64,000 nt of DNA from Straminergon stramineum (Eukaryota; Streptophyta; Bryopsida; Hypnales; Calliergonaceae): NCBI GenBank assembly GCA_963920665.1, contig OY987266.1, positions 10,359,001-10,423,000 of the forward strand, in the 5' to 3' direction. The notes under the pieces were generated by a model. It saw nothing but the letters and a program-made list of their open reading frames with translations, made no database searches and was not told the DNA's origin. Position 1 is the stretch's first letter; every line of letters starts with the position of its first letter. This document shows positions 1 to 10,727 of the stretch, piece by piece. The translations under genes were made by a program, and so were the position numbers.

Positions 1-587
1 TAGGAGGAAGACTGAAAGCGCCTTACCGATTCGTCAAGCGGAAGCCTAGTGTATGTGTCAAGGAGTCCTTAGTCGCCCGTAAAACTCAAGATTCTGAGAT
101 TCGGAAGGTTAGTTGTGCCAGATGCTGCAATAGGTTGTGCTGCCAATTTTTTTCTCATGAGCAGACACTAATGATAAGGTAGAGATTCTATTTGAAGTCT
201 TTTGAAGATAGACGTGAATACGGCGTCGGTGCCCGTGGTCAAATTCACCATTTTGACGGAGATCAGAATCGAAAAGTCATTACACTAGAAGGTGCGGAAG
301 TATGTATTCCGGCATGGTACATAATTTATGGAATCTCAAAGTCCACTTATCATAGTTATTCACTCATGTACAAAGATGGGGTTCTTTCGGGGACTCATGG
401 AAACAAGGGAATTAAACGACCTCGGATTGGAACCGTTCAAGTCACTGGAACTATGAAAGCAATCATAGACGAGAGCGCTGATCAAATGCCACACTAAATG
501 CGCAGCATTGGTCATGGACGAATGGACACTCTCAAATTTCTACTTGCAGGAAATAACTGGAAGCGCTTGCGTATTGAGGCAAACGAG

Positions 588-669
588 GTAGTTTTTCAAC
601 TTTTATTCAGTGTTGTGAATCATCTGGAGATCTCCAGATGATCCAACCACAACTTGCATTACGTACTAG
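588..669 (+). other. Predicted intron of the DDE-like gene, containing a 24-bp palindrome
   Basis: The donor is AACGAG|gtagtt and the acceptor tacgtactag|TTGAGG. Both flanks are in phase 0 and the spliced protein reads on without a break. The intron holds the perfect palindrome at 619-642. Confidence 0.5.
619..642. repeat. 24-bp perfect palindrome, core CTGGAGATCTCCAG
   Basis: The 24 bases equal their own reverse complement and are centred on an AGATCT hexamer. Shorter or imperfect copies of the same palindrome occur at 2719-2738, 3409-3428, 3760-3775, 3834-3847, 3863-3876 and 3888-3900, all within 3.3 kb. I noticed no such copies in the rest of the window. Confidence 0.8.
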
Positions 670-2691
670 TTGAGGAATTCTCAATTGCCTTTGTTTCCTT
701 TGAAATTACATTGTACCGCTCTAGCAACTCATGCATGTTTTTGGGGGGTTGCACAGTTAAACATTGACTACGGCCTTCCGCTAGTGAGTCAGTCCACAAT
801 TAGTCGAATCAAGAAAGAACACTTTAACAATGTCTCCATCAAGCCTGTTGGAAGTTCTTTTGCAAAATGTACCACGTGCGACGAGCTTCAGCAGTTTATA
901 TTGAAATCACCAAAGGGGAGCCTCGAGTCCGTGGAGTTTATGAAGCAATGGACTGAACATCTTAATTTGCAAGCCTCTTGCCGTCGCCTGTATGCATCTT
1001 GGCGTGAGGAGTCCAAGAGGAATCCCTTGGAAATTCTTTGTGTAATTCACGACAAAATGGATACGTCAAAGACAACCCTTCCAAGGATGTGCATGACAAC
1101 AAAGGCCACACAAGGTCTGGGTCAAATTCCGATGAGTGTTACTGGAATGGTAGCTCATGGTCACGTTGATGGTGCATACGCGCATTATGCCTTGTCTTGT
1201 TGGCGAGCAGACTCGAACTTCACAATATCCTCATTGGCTAGATTGTTTTGTCGACTGGAAGGTCCACCAATTCGAGAGACCGGTGACCTCTTCCCACATC
1301 CGCTGGCAAACCCTCTGTTTGAGGCACTATTACGAGGGAAGTCAAGATGCGTGGACTGTTTAACCCTAACAGAACCATCAACCAAATGTGGATGTTGCCC
1401 CCTTCCTAGAAATTTATACCTCCAGCTTGACAACTCTGCAAAGGATAACAAGAACCAGTACCTAATGGCGTTCTTGTCCTTGTTGACTGCACGTGGTGTC
1501 TTCAAGGAAATTCAGGTTGGGTTCTTACTTGTCGGACATACTCACGAAGACATCGACGCTTATTTCAGTCATCTTTCGAAGGCCTTGAAGTCGAAGAACA
1601 CTTTTGTGGTTGCTGACCTCATGAAAACCTTCATGTAGTCTCAGGAAATGGCGTTCATGCCAGAGTTCATACAAGAGGTGGCAGACTTCAAGTCGTTCAT
1701 CAAGGATTATGTAAACAGTGGCACCGCTAGATTAATTGGATTGGGAGAAATGCATCTTTTCAAGTTCTATGTGGACAATGATGGTGTCCCCGTCATGGGA
1801 TACAAAAAGTCTGCTGTTGATACACAGTGGTTACCAGCTGATAAACCATCTCTTCATCTCTGGAAGAAAGACAGTAATGGTCAGCCAAGGCTTCCTCCGG
1901 GTTGTCCAAAGCCTGTTCCATTCAAGCCTATGTGGGGAAGCGAAGTTCCAAGCACGATCGGGAATCAAGAGAAGGCCGTGGAGTTGGCAAGGAAAGCTAC
2001 CCTAAACAAGAATTTCATTATGGTAGGACTTGAGAAGTACCTACAGTACTGGCAAAACAGTATGTCCAAGTGTGAAGGATTTGCAACGGCCTTCGGTCCA
2101 TACGTGGATTATTGGAATTGCGTGTTGGGGGAACTGAAGAAACCAGTACCTGACTGTCCTCCAAAATTAGTAGAAGGCTTTTGGCCAAAACACAATTGGA
2201 GGAAGCCACTTCATGAAATCCCTCATCAGTCATTAATGGTGAATCCTGTAGATGTCATTCCTGAAGAAGAGGACCGAGAACCGTATTGTGGCCTAGCAAA
2301 TGAAGCACCACCAGAAAGCTTCAATCCTTGGCTTGACATACGTTCAGGCTCATGGATTCTTCTCAGACCTGAAGACCCCTCAATTTGTGCTGTTTGGCAA
2401 GGAAGAGCTTTGTCCAACGTGTGTAGAGTGCTAGGAGATGAGAATAACGGGAAGTTTTTGTTGCAGTACTGGAGACCGGATAACTCCGAAGCGACTTTGG
2501 AGTTAAGGTACCGGAATTGTTGGTATGGCAAATGGGTTGTTGAGAACACTTCTCCTACATGGGTGGATGCAAATTGTGTAGTGTATTCAAATTGGTCTAA
2601 GATAGTAGATCCAAAATCAAGGACAATTCCTAAGAAGAGTAGGAAGGCTACCTTGGTGAATTTGAATAGGGCGAATGAGGTAGATCCTTGA

Positions 2692-3545
2692 CTGAGTTCT
2701 ATGTCCTGCTAGTAAGGTCATCGGGAGATCTCCAGATGCATTTTCTGTCTGCGTTTGTGAGGATAGGTGAGGACATGAGGTTCTTATTATACAAACCTCT
2801 TTCTAATTGTAATCAGAAAATTCAGTGGATTATTCAACAAAGTTCTGTTTGATGTTATGTGTAAAGATAACACATCAAGAGATTAGGTGTAGCGTTCCAA
2901 CTATTCATTTCTTCGATGTTGGAGAATGGAAACCCAGAAGCCTTAATCTATACTTGGCTCTGTATTTGGCATTGTCTTTAATTGCTCTCATTTCTTGGAA
3001 GTGAACTCGTGCATATTTGAATGAAAAGAATAATTGCATGCTTAGAAATGACAAGCATTTGTATGTTATGAGTCAATAAGATTGTCTTTCATGCCAAATT
3101 TAGTGTTATGTCATTGTTGGGTAGGCCTACTTATATTGTACCATGTATGCATTCATCTTGGTATCTTGAATGAATGATTGACCAGATTAATAAGTGCACT
3201 CCTCTAGACAACAATGTTGAACTTAGACTCACTTCTGACACTCACTTTCTAGACTTCCGGGGTATTGGACTTTGTTCTTCTAAATTACTATAAATTACTT
3301 GAGGTATTTAGTTAGTATTGGAGATCAATTGAGGTGTATATGGTATCCCACATTCAATAATTGATCAATTGCTTGGGGGTGGGAGCCATATTCGCTTCTA
3401 TTGTTTGTCATCTGGAGATCTCTTGATAGGTAGTGTCACGTTTTCTATGTTGAACAATGATTGGATGCAACCTTCCTTGCCATAGGGATAACTCAAGAAT
3501 TCCTATCTAGAGAACTCTTGATCAAATTATAGGAATTCCTTCGCA
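2692..3545. other. Non-coding stretch downstream of the DDE-like gene
   Basis: AT-rich, without a credible coding frame. It contains two copies of the GGAGATCTCC palindrome (2719-2738 and 3409-3428) and nothing else I can name. Confidence 0.5.
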
Positions 3546-3645
3546 TATGGATGTATTTGAGACACTTCTAAAGAAGATGGGCCCCAAACTATATAATTTT
3601 TTTGCTCTCCAAGCACAAAAAGCAGTCCTTAGAATTATTACAAGT

Positions 3646-3861
3646 ATAGAATTTGGAGCATGTGAAGCATATATACGACTTTCTCACAGGAGTTCTCCAG
3701 GTATAATTACATATACAGTAGAATTTAAAGCACATGAAACATCAATATTACTTGATTCCAGGAGATCTCCAGATGTAGGTACATATAGGGTACAATTTGA
3801 AGCATGTGAAACATCAATATTACTTGATTCCAAGAGATCTCCAGATACATCAAGGAAATGG
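3646..3861 (+). repeat. 72-bp tandem repeat, three copies, carrying the GGAGATCTCC motif
   Basis: Units start at 3648, 3720 and 3792, an exact 72-bp spacing. The two later units are nearly identical and the first has diverged. Each ends near a (G)GAGATCTCCAG-type motif, clear in units 2 and 3. As 72 is a multiple of three, the array stays open in the frame 3547-3885, where it reads as three 24-residue repeats (EFxAxET...LLDSxRSPD). I do not recognise that 112-residue frame. The open frame may simply follow from the repeat length, so I do not call it a gene. Confidence 0.75.
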
Positions 3862-4054
3862 AGAGATCTCCAGATGCAACACTAACCATCTGGAGATTTT
3901 AGTAGTTTTTAATTTCTGGACTTCTCCAAAGTCCAGAAGTAGTTAAATGTGGCATCTCATTTCTTTGATGATGGAGAAGGTTTCATTGTGCCACTTCTAT
4001 TCACCGAAAATTATAGATATAATAGGCTAAGCCACATTTCTTCTTGTCAATCAA

Positions 4055-4408
4055 GTGACAATGAGTCTTCAAGTCTCTTCCTATGATTTATGTCACATAG
4101 ATAAACTAGATGGAGAAAATTATTCAACATGGAGAACTAGAATAACTTTTACTCTTAAGAAAGAAAAGTTATGGTCCATGGTAGACCGAAGTGAAATAAA
4201 ACTAGCGGCTCCTATGGGGGGAAATAGTGCTCCTTTACCTGCAACTAGTTCAAGGAGTATTGTTGATTGGGAGGACAAAAATCTATTTGCTCTTACTATA
4301 CTAGTTGAGAGTGTGAAGAATTCATGTCTTCATCATATTACTAGAGTTGCTATGGCCAAAGAGGCTTGGGATGAATTGCAAGCGGTTTATCAAGTAAGCA
4401 ACATCTAA
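4055..4408 (+). pseudogene. Copia GAG, N-terminal part
   Basis: The frame encodes a retrotransposon GAG start: KLDGENYSTWRTRI with the conserved Trp, then LWSMVD, and later AKEAWDELQAVYQ. This matches the gag-polypeptide N-terminal pattern of plant Copia elements. It is cut off just before a MITE at 4423. The zinc-knuckle portion of the same GAG continues after about 5270, so the two halves have been separated by inserted DNA. Confidence 0.8.
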
Positions 4409-4422
4409 ATAGAGCTTATTTA

Positions 4423-4674
4423 AGGCCATATTCGTTACATTGAGATTTTTCGCAGATTTTGAGATAGAATGCTAGTTATTGGAAAATTCATTTAAAAAAT
4501 AGTAATTGAAACCAAAAATAAATAATGCTCAAACAATGATTCTATAATAAAATTCTAACAATTGGTGTTGTTACCTATTTATAAAAAAATACTATTAAAG
4601 AGATAAAACTGTTTATCTTCAATTCAAGGATAAAATTGAGACTGCGAAAGGTCTCAATATAACGAATATGGCCT
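4423..4674. mobile_element. 252-bp MITE with about 33-bp TIRs and TA target-site duplication
   Basis: The left end begins AGGCCATATTCGTTACATTG and the right end is its reverse complement apart from three mismatches over about 33 bp. Both ends are bordered by TA (4421-4422 and 4675-4676). The TA duplication and short size fit a Tc1/mariner (Stowaway-like) non-autonomous element. It interrupts the Copia GAG, so it inserted after the retrotransposon. Confidence 0.8.
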
Positions 4675-4676
4675 TA

Positions 4677-5268
4677 CTATACAATACTATGTAGTACTAT
4701 AAACTACTATGAAGTACTAAAGAAGTCATTGGGAGTAGAAAATAACAAACAAGGGGTCTATGGACCTTTTCATTTTTAGTAATTAAAAACAAATTAAAAA
4801 AATTCCCAGAAAAGAAAAGCCATTTTTGTAGACAAGCCTACTCTCACATTGTACCAAAAATTTCTTCAAGGAAAATTTTCTCCTACTCGAAAAATGTGTG
4901 CGAACAACTATCACTTTGGCCCCATGTAGACACCTTATGCAAAGGATTTTTGCAAAAAACTCTTCGTCTCTCATTGGAATGCAAGTACACCTCCAGTTTC
5001 TCTAATTTGTGGCTTCCAGTTCTCATTTTTGGGTACAACTTCAAATCCCAAACCCCAAAAATGGCCAAGATAGACATCCAATCAGGGGCACTTTAAAAAT
5101 AGTAAAGTAATTTAAAAAATAAAAATAAAAATTACAGAATGTGTGAAACTTTTAGGTGTACCTTCGTTCCAAATTTCAAGACAAATGGACTTACGATGCA
5201 AAAGTTATGACCAAAAAACCATGTGTCCAAGGACAAGGGGACAAAAAATAGGACAAGTGTTTCTTGCA
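4677..5268. mobile_element. Inserted element related to the one at 54.14-54.84 kb
   Basis: This stretch does not belong to GAG. Its right half (about 5035-5268) resembles, in inverted orientation, the element starting at 54141. Both carry the terminal core CAAGTGTTTCTTG (here 5254-5266). The left boundary is unclear and the matching left terminus was not found. Confidence 0.5.
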
Positions 5269-5269
5269 A

Positions 5270-5697
5270 TCATCCCTAAAAAGAAGTTCAACTTTCAAAA
5301 GAAGAAAGGTATAAACACTTATAAAAAAAATGGACTACTATCCAATAAGTCCAATCACGATAAAAGTATGAAGAAAGTAAAGTGTTTTAATTGTAATCAA
5401 TATGGTCATTTTTCAAGAAATTGTACAAATCCTAAACAAGAGAAGAAATCAACTAGTCACAAATTGAATATACCTAGTGAAGAGCCACCAATTCTTTTCA
5501 TTGTTGCACTATTGAATTCTAGTAATGAAAAAGATAATTGGTATTTGGATTATGGTGCTTTGCACCATATAACTCCAAATAGAAATTGGTTTGTTCATTA
5601 CACAAGATTAGAAAAACTAGAGAAAGTGTATTTGGGAGACAATACTTATTGCAGTGTCATAGGAAAAGGATCTATTCACGGTCCAATTACCAAATAG
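5270..5697 (+). pseudogene. Copia GAG zinc knuckle and protease remnant
   Basis: A lysine-rich segment leads into a CCHC zinc knuckle, CFNCNQYGHFSRNC (spacing C-x2-C-x4-H-x4-C), near 5374-5430. About 45 residues later comes WYLDYGALHH at the place of the aspartic protease active site. The residue after the catalytic Asp, normally a small hydroxylated residue, is Tyr, which should abolish activity. The frame ends at 5697. Confidence 0.8.
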
Positions 5698-5979
5698 ACA
5701 TATCCAACGCATAAATGACATCCTTTGGGTACCAAATTTATGAACCAATATAATTTCTATAGGCAAAGTAACAAATTTTGGATATGAAATAACCCCAGAA
5801 ATAACATTCAAAACAAGTGATTGTATCATGCGAGATATGTCTCTTAATCAAGTTATTAGTACGGGACACATGTAAAAGAATCTTTATAAGTTGGATATTG
5901 TCTGCAGAAGCCATCGGCAAGCAATAACTGTAAGTGCAAAATTCAATATAGAAAAGTTCCCTAATCAAACAAAATCTGA

Positions 5980-6880
5980 TATAAATGTATGGCATTATAG
6001 GATAGATCACATCAGTGAACAACAACTAACATTAATGTCTAAATATCAAATGGTTGAAGGATTAGATTTAATACCTTAACAAAAATTAATATTTTGTCCA
6101 AGTTGTTTGCATAGGAAGCAACAACGCTTGAAATTCCATGTTGGTTATAGCGGAAGATCATCAAAAATATTGGAATTAATTCACTCTAATGTATGTGGCC
6201 CAATGCAAAACTTATCACATGGAAGAATGAGATACTTTCACATTTATTGATGATTTTTCAAGAAAGACTACAATTTATTTTATTTTAGAAAAATCTCAAG
6301 TTTTGGATAAGCTTAAAATTTATAAAGCTTTGGTAGAAAACCAATCACAAAAGAAGATCACGAAATTAAGAACTGATAATGGTGGGGAATACGTGTCTAA
6401 AGAATGGTTAGAATTTTGGAATAAACATGGAATAGTTAGAGAACTAACAACCCCATATACTTTACAATAGAATGGAGTTGTTGAAAGAAAAAATAGGACT
6501 TTAGTTGAGAGTGCAAGGTGTATGTTACATTTGTCAAAATTGCCAAAGAAATTTTGGGCTGAAGTTATTTCAACAACATACTATTTACAGAAAAGATTTG
6601 CACACAATGCTTTAGTCAATAAGACTCTTGAAGAAGTATAGATAGGATCTAAACCCTCATTAAAATACATTAGAATTTTTGGATGTAATGCATATGTGCA
6701 TATACCATCCAAAATAAGACAAAAGCTAGATTCTAAATCAAAGAAATGCAATTTGTTAGGCTATAGTGAAACCACCAAAGGATATAGGCTATTTGATCCT
6801 AAATCCAATAAGATAATAATAAGCAAAGATGTCATTTTCAATGAAGTAAAATCTTTACCCAAACGACACAATTTGGACAT
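5980..6880 (+). pseudogene. Copia integrase region, interrupted by stops
   Basis: Read across frames, it shows the pre-integrase zinc-binding part (WHYRIDHIS... followed by CPSCLHRK, about 5990-6115), then the catalytic core with FIDDFSRKT, LRTDNGGEY and GVVERKNRT, giving the D-D-E triad. Next come KFWAEV and the C-terminal GCNAYVHIP...LLGYSETTKGYR motif. Stops at 6468-6470 and 6639-6641 and a frameshift near 6240 break it. Confidence 0.8.
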
Positions 6881-7189
6881 ATCCTTGGATAAGGATTTTC
6901 ATGCAATAACTAGAGGAAGTACAATGTCTACTATTCAAGGAAATCATATAAATGAAGTACCTCCTCCACTTCCACTACAACCAAGTACACCTATTCCATC
7001 AACTCCAGAACAATTATCTCATGAAGATCAAAATTTTGATACTTCAAGGACTAGTTCAACAGACAACATAACATTCAGTAGCCTGAGAAGGGGTTGCCTT
7101 TTCCTCCCGTCGGCTATCATCCAAATTATCCATCCACTATTTCTTGGTGGGTAGAAGATAAACTAGGTGGTAGCAATAGTGACCTATCG

Positions 7190-7822
7190 GAATTCGAAGT
7201 ATTTTCTGAGTTCCAAGTGCATATGACAGGGTGTCAGAGTGTTGATTGAGCTATGATGTTGGCTTGATGATTAATTTTGTCAAAGGATTGATGGAGCCCG
7301 AATTCACACCATGAGTGCCGGAGTGTGTTGCACCTAACTTAATTGTTTTAGCATAATTGAAGCTATTTTCAATTAATCATTCAATTTTTATTTTTTGAAA
7401 TTGAACAATTGAAGTGAAACAAAAATTATGCATCCTTTACTAAATCATTTTGTTTTAGTTGGAAACAGGGCAAGTGGCTATGCCTGAGCACGCCAAATTT
7501 CACTTTGTTATTTCTCTTTTTACTGGTTTTCCATCTAAGAGAAGCTATTGTAAGAGAAGAGCATTCCCTACATCTACAACCAAGGTGTTATTAGTTAGCA
7601 CTTTGAATGATTCATTCAGGGGAAAAAAATTAGGTGATATATCTTAATAGTGTTAAAAATCACTAAACATTAACACCTTGAGGTGATTCCCTAAATTTTC
7701 AACAAAAACGCTCCAAAACTACCATTTCTAACAAGCAAACATAACCCTTGAATATTCCACATCATTTTGTCCAAGGGAGGGCAATCCCTCTCTCTATTAC
7801 TGAATGTTATCAACGGTGCTAG
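7190..7822. other. Foreign sequence inserted in the integrase-RT linker
   Basis: Copia-like linker coding (WWVEDKLGGSNSDLSEFEVF) stops near 7210 and acidic linker coding resumes after 8060. Between them lies AT-rich DNA with no Copia homology that I can see. It holds the MITE at 7823-8051. The remainder is unclassified and its ends are not resolved. Confidence 0.4.
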
Positions 7823-8051
7823 TATGTGAGTCTAAGAATGCGAGCTTGTGGGCATTGAGCCTACATTATAGGTACCTGTAATATAGATACCACACACTAT
7901 AGAAGGTGTATGTATTATAAATACCTATAATATGGGTATTTGTAACATATATACCCTATAATCATAGATAGTTTCTATGGTATATATATACACCTATAAC
8001 ATAGGTATGTAGTATTATAGGCTCATGGGCTCACACTCCTATGCTCACATA
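7823..8051. mobile_element. About 229-bp MITE or foldback with TA-rich core
   Basis: The ends TATGTGAG and CTCACATA are exact inverted repeats, and the imperfect pairing continues for roughly 45 bp (GAGCCTACATTATAGG opposite CCTATAATAC...). The core (about 7865-8010) is built of repeated ACCTATAAT/ATTATAGGT-like words. It sits inside the Copia linker. Confidence 0.6.
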
Positions 8052-8059
8052 ATAGCAAC

Positions 8060-9228
8060 CCTCTAAATGTTATGAATGAAGAAACAAGTGATGACTTCAA
8101 TAATGAAACTAATGAACTTAATCCAATTCAGTTTTTGCCTGGTAATTTATTGGATGATATTGATGACCAAAATGATCTATTCATCTAGTTTAATAGAAGA
8201 AGCTCTAGAGAGTCCAAGTAAAAGCATAAGGAAATCTCAAAGAACTCATAAACTAAGTACAAAAGCTAAAAAAAATCTTGAGTTGAATGGAAATAAATAC
8301 TTAGCTTACATTCGAGCTTTAATTGCAACAGATTTTATAATTGAACCTAAGACCCTTGACAAAGCTTCACAAAGGGAAGATGCATCACAATAGATGGAGG
8401 CTATAAAACAAGAATATGATTATTTGATAAAAAATGACACATGGTCATCAGTTGAACCACCAAAAGATAGGAAGCCAATTGGTTGTAAGTGGATTTTTAA
8501 ATTGAAATTAAAAGCTGATGGAGTAGTTGACAGAGGCAAAGCTAAATTAGTGGCTAAGGGTTATTCTCAAATGCATAAACTTGATTTTCACAAGACTTTT
8601 TCTCCTATTGTGAAAATCACTTTACTCCAATCCTTACTAGCCATTGCAACAAAAAGAGGATATGAAGTACATTTAATGGATGTTAAAACAACATTCTTAA
8701 AATGGTGTACTAGATGAAGATATTTATATGATACAACCTCCTAGTTTTGTTAAGAAAGGATATGAATATTGGTTTTGTAAATTCAACAAGACAATTTATG
8801 GACTCAAACAATCAGCAAGGTATTGGTATCAATGAATAAAGAATTGCATGATAAAAATTGATTTTCATGTAAGTAAAGTTGATTCAAATGTGTATATCTA
8901 TACAAGGACTCCATTCATTGTAATTGTTGCAATCTTTGTTGATGATTGTTTGATAATTTGCAATGACAAAAGACAATTAGTCCAAAAATATAAAAAATTG
9001 TTAAGTACTCAATTTGAGATGACAGATCAAGGTCCATTTCAATATTTATTATGGATTCAAATTGAAAGAAATTTCATAAAGAAAGAACTCAAATTGAATC
9101 AAAAACGCTACATACAAAATGTTCTGAAAAAATACAATATGGTAGATTATAAACCAATTGACACACCATTTGCTAGCAAACTAAAGTTAACACTTGACAT
9201 GAGCCCTCAAACGGATGAAGAAAAATGA
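8060..9228 (+). pseudogene. Copia reverse transcriptase region, broken
   Basis: An acidic linker (NEETSDDFNNETNELN) is followed by RVT_2-type motifs: MEAIKQEYDYLIKNDTWSSV, PIGCKWIFKLK, AKLVAKGYSQ, then LMDVKTTFL. The catalytic YVDD box appears as FVDD near 8938-8950. Stops at 8186-8188 and 8391-8393 and frameshifts around 8700-8850 disable it. Confidence 0.85.
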
Positions 9229-9870
9229 GCAATGGAGGATTTGCCCTACCAAAGCGCAATTGGTAGCTTAATGTACGCAATGATATGCACACATCCCAAT
9301 ATTGCATAGGTAGTGGGAGTAGTTTCCCAATTCTTGTTCAATCTAAGTCCTACACATTGGAGTGCAATGAAGAATATTACGAGATACCTACAAGGTACCC
9401 TAGATTATTGCTTAACATGCAATGGAAAGTTAAGTGAAGAAGAATTAAAGCATTCAAATACACCAATTGGTTACACCGATTCAGACTAGGTTGGGGAGAC
9501 TGATATAGAAGATCCACAATTGGCTATGCTTTTCTAATTAATGGTACAACAATATCATGGAGCAACAAAAGACAAAATACAATAGCTCTAAGTAGCAGTG
9601 AAGTAGAATACTTGGGTTGTACACAAGTTGTGCAAGAGGCATTATGGATGAAGAATTTTTTCAATGATATAAATGAGCTCAAATATTTCCAAGAGTTATA
9701 CATTGCAATAATCAAAGTGCAATGGCACTCACTGAAAATCCCCAATACCATGCAAGAACAAAGCATATTGAAATCCATCATTTTATTAGAGAGCATGTTG
9801 AAAAATCTGAAATTAAAATCTAGTATTGTCCAACAGAATTAATGGTGGCCGATGTCTTAACGAAGGCTCT
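9229..9870 (+). pseudogene. Copia RNase H region, broken
   Basis: Recognisable pieces include a YQSAIGSLMYAM-like segment just after 9228, ISWSNKRQNTIALSSSEVEYL around 9555-9615 (the A-S-S-x-E-Y block) and a C-terminal ADVLTKALPKAKH stretch near 9845-9885. Several frames are needed to read it. Confidence 0.75.
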
Positions 9871-10060
9871 TCCCAAAGCCAAACATGTATGGTGTACATA
9901 TTTTGGTGTAAGGAAAAGAGGACTTCAATGGGGGCTAAATGAAGCCTCAAGTCCATGAGTATCAAGCCCACGAAGATGAAGCACTAAACCTATCACATCC
10001 ATTTCAAGAAGGAAGCTAATGAAATTTGAAGAAAAAGAATAAACTACTTACATTGAATTC

Positions 10061-10727
10061 AGTGGGAGTGTTAAAATAGGGATATTAGATTATGTAGGTG
10101 ACAAGCTATTAGAACATTAAGTTATAATAGAAGCTAGTTAAATAGCTAAGAGGTGTGTAAGATGAAAGAGGGTGATTGTTCACTTTCCAGTGTCATTCCA
10201 TATACTATATATATATAACCTTGATCTTGTAACAAAAATGCTTCTTTTATATAATGAATTCTTTGTGTATGTATTAATCAAATTTCAATATTTAGTACTT
10301 ACTACAAAGCTATACAAACCAAGAATTGACTTTAAATTTGGCTTCATGTCTACCATTAGAAGGTTTTCCTTTGAGGATTCTATATAAACATGTTGAGTAT
10401 ATGTACTCTTGGATAGAGAGAGAGAGAAGTAAGAAATCCAACTGTTCACTTTATAATTCATGATCAATATTACTTGGTACAAATTTGATAGGGATAACTG
10501 CAAGTACTAACTCCAAGGATTACTATTGATTGCCCATAAGTTTTTACTACTCTTAGTATCTTTCTACTAGGAATCAACCCCATCAATTGGAGAATCAATG
10601 AGCCTAGATGGAATTATCCTATAGGGAGTTAAACATTCCTCTAGTCTAACTAGGCAATGGTGCAAAATGGGGAATCTAATTTGCACCTCACTACTTGGCT
10701 TAATATTCACCCTATATGCTAACAACA
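10061..10727 (+). repeat. Polypurine tract and 3' LTR of the Copia element
   Basis: A purine run, AGTGGGAG (10061-10068), immediately precedes TGTTAAAATAGGG at 10069, the usual junction of tract and LTR start. A TATA-like run lies near 10204. The LTR probably ends at TAACAACA (10720-10727), matching the TG...CA rule, but without a second LTR this end is a guess. Confidence 0.55.

Larger units (their letters stand above)
183..2691 (+). pseudogene. DDE-transposase-like (DUF7869-type) gene, two in-frame stops
   Basis: Frame 3 is open from the stop at 180-182 to 587, broken only by TAA at 495-497. A GT-AG intron at 588-669 (82 bp) then joins in phase 0 to a frame open from 670 to 2691, broken only by TAG at 1636-1638. 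Both breaks are single codons with clear coding on each side. The second exon has spaced acidic motifs of a DDE/RNase-H-fold nuclease: an Asp in IHDKMDTSK (about 1050-1075), an Asp in LQLDNSAKDNKNQ (about 1425-1455) and GHTHEDIDAYF (about 1540-1570). From memory this pattern is typical of DUF7869-type proteins, which are common in some early land plants, algae and invertebrates; that family name is not verified. The C-terminal part (about 2320-2600) has a Trp-rich stretch that could be a small binding domain. The true start is probably left of the window. It is likely a recently inactivated mobile or domesticated gene; readthrough or missed introns are less likely. Confidence 0.6.
4055..10727 (+). 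mobile_element. Ty1/Copia LTR retrotransposon, decayed, with nested insertions and no recognisable 5' LTR
   Basis: The parts follow the Copia order GAG, protease, integrase, reverse transcriptase, RNase H, then polypurine tract and 3' LTR. Coding is broken by many stops (for example 6468-6470, 6639-6641 and 8186-8188), by frameshifts, and by inserted elements in GAG (4423-4674 and about 4677-5268) and in the integrase-RT linker (about 7190-8051). Sequence before 4055 shows no copy of the 3' LTR, so the 5' LTR has been lost or replaced. The element cannot move on its own. Confidence 0.85.
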
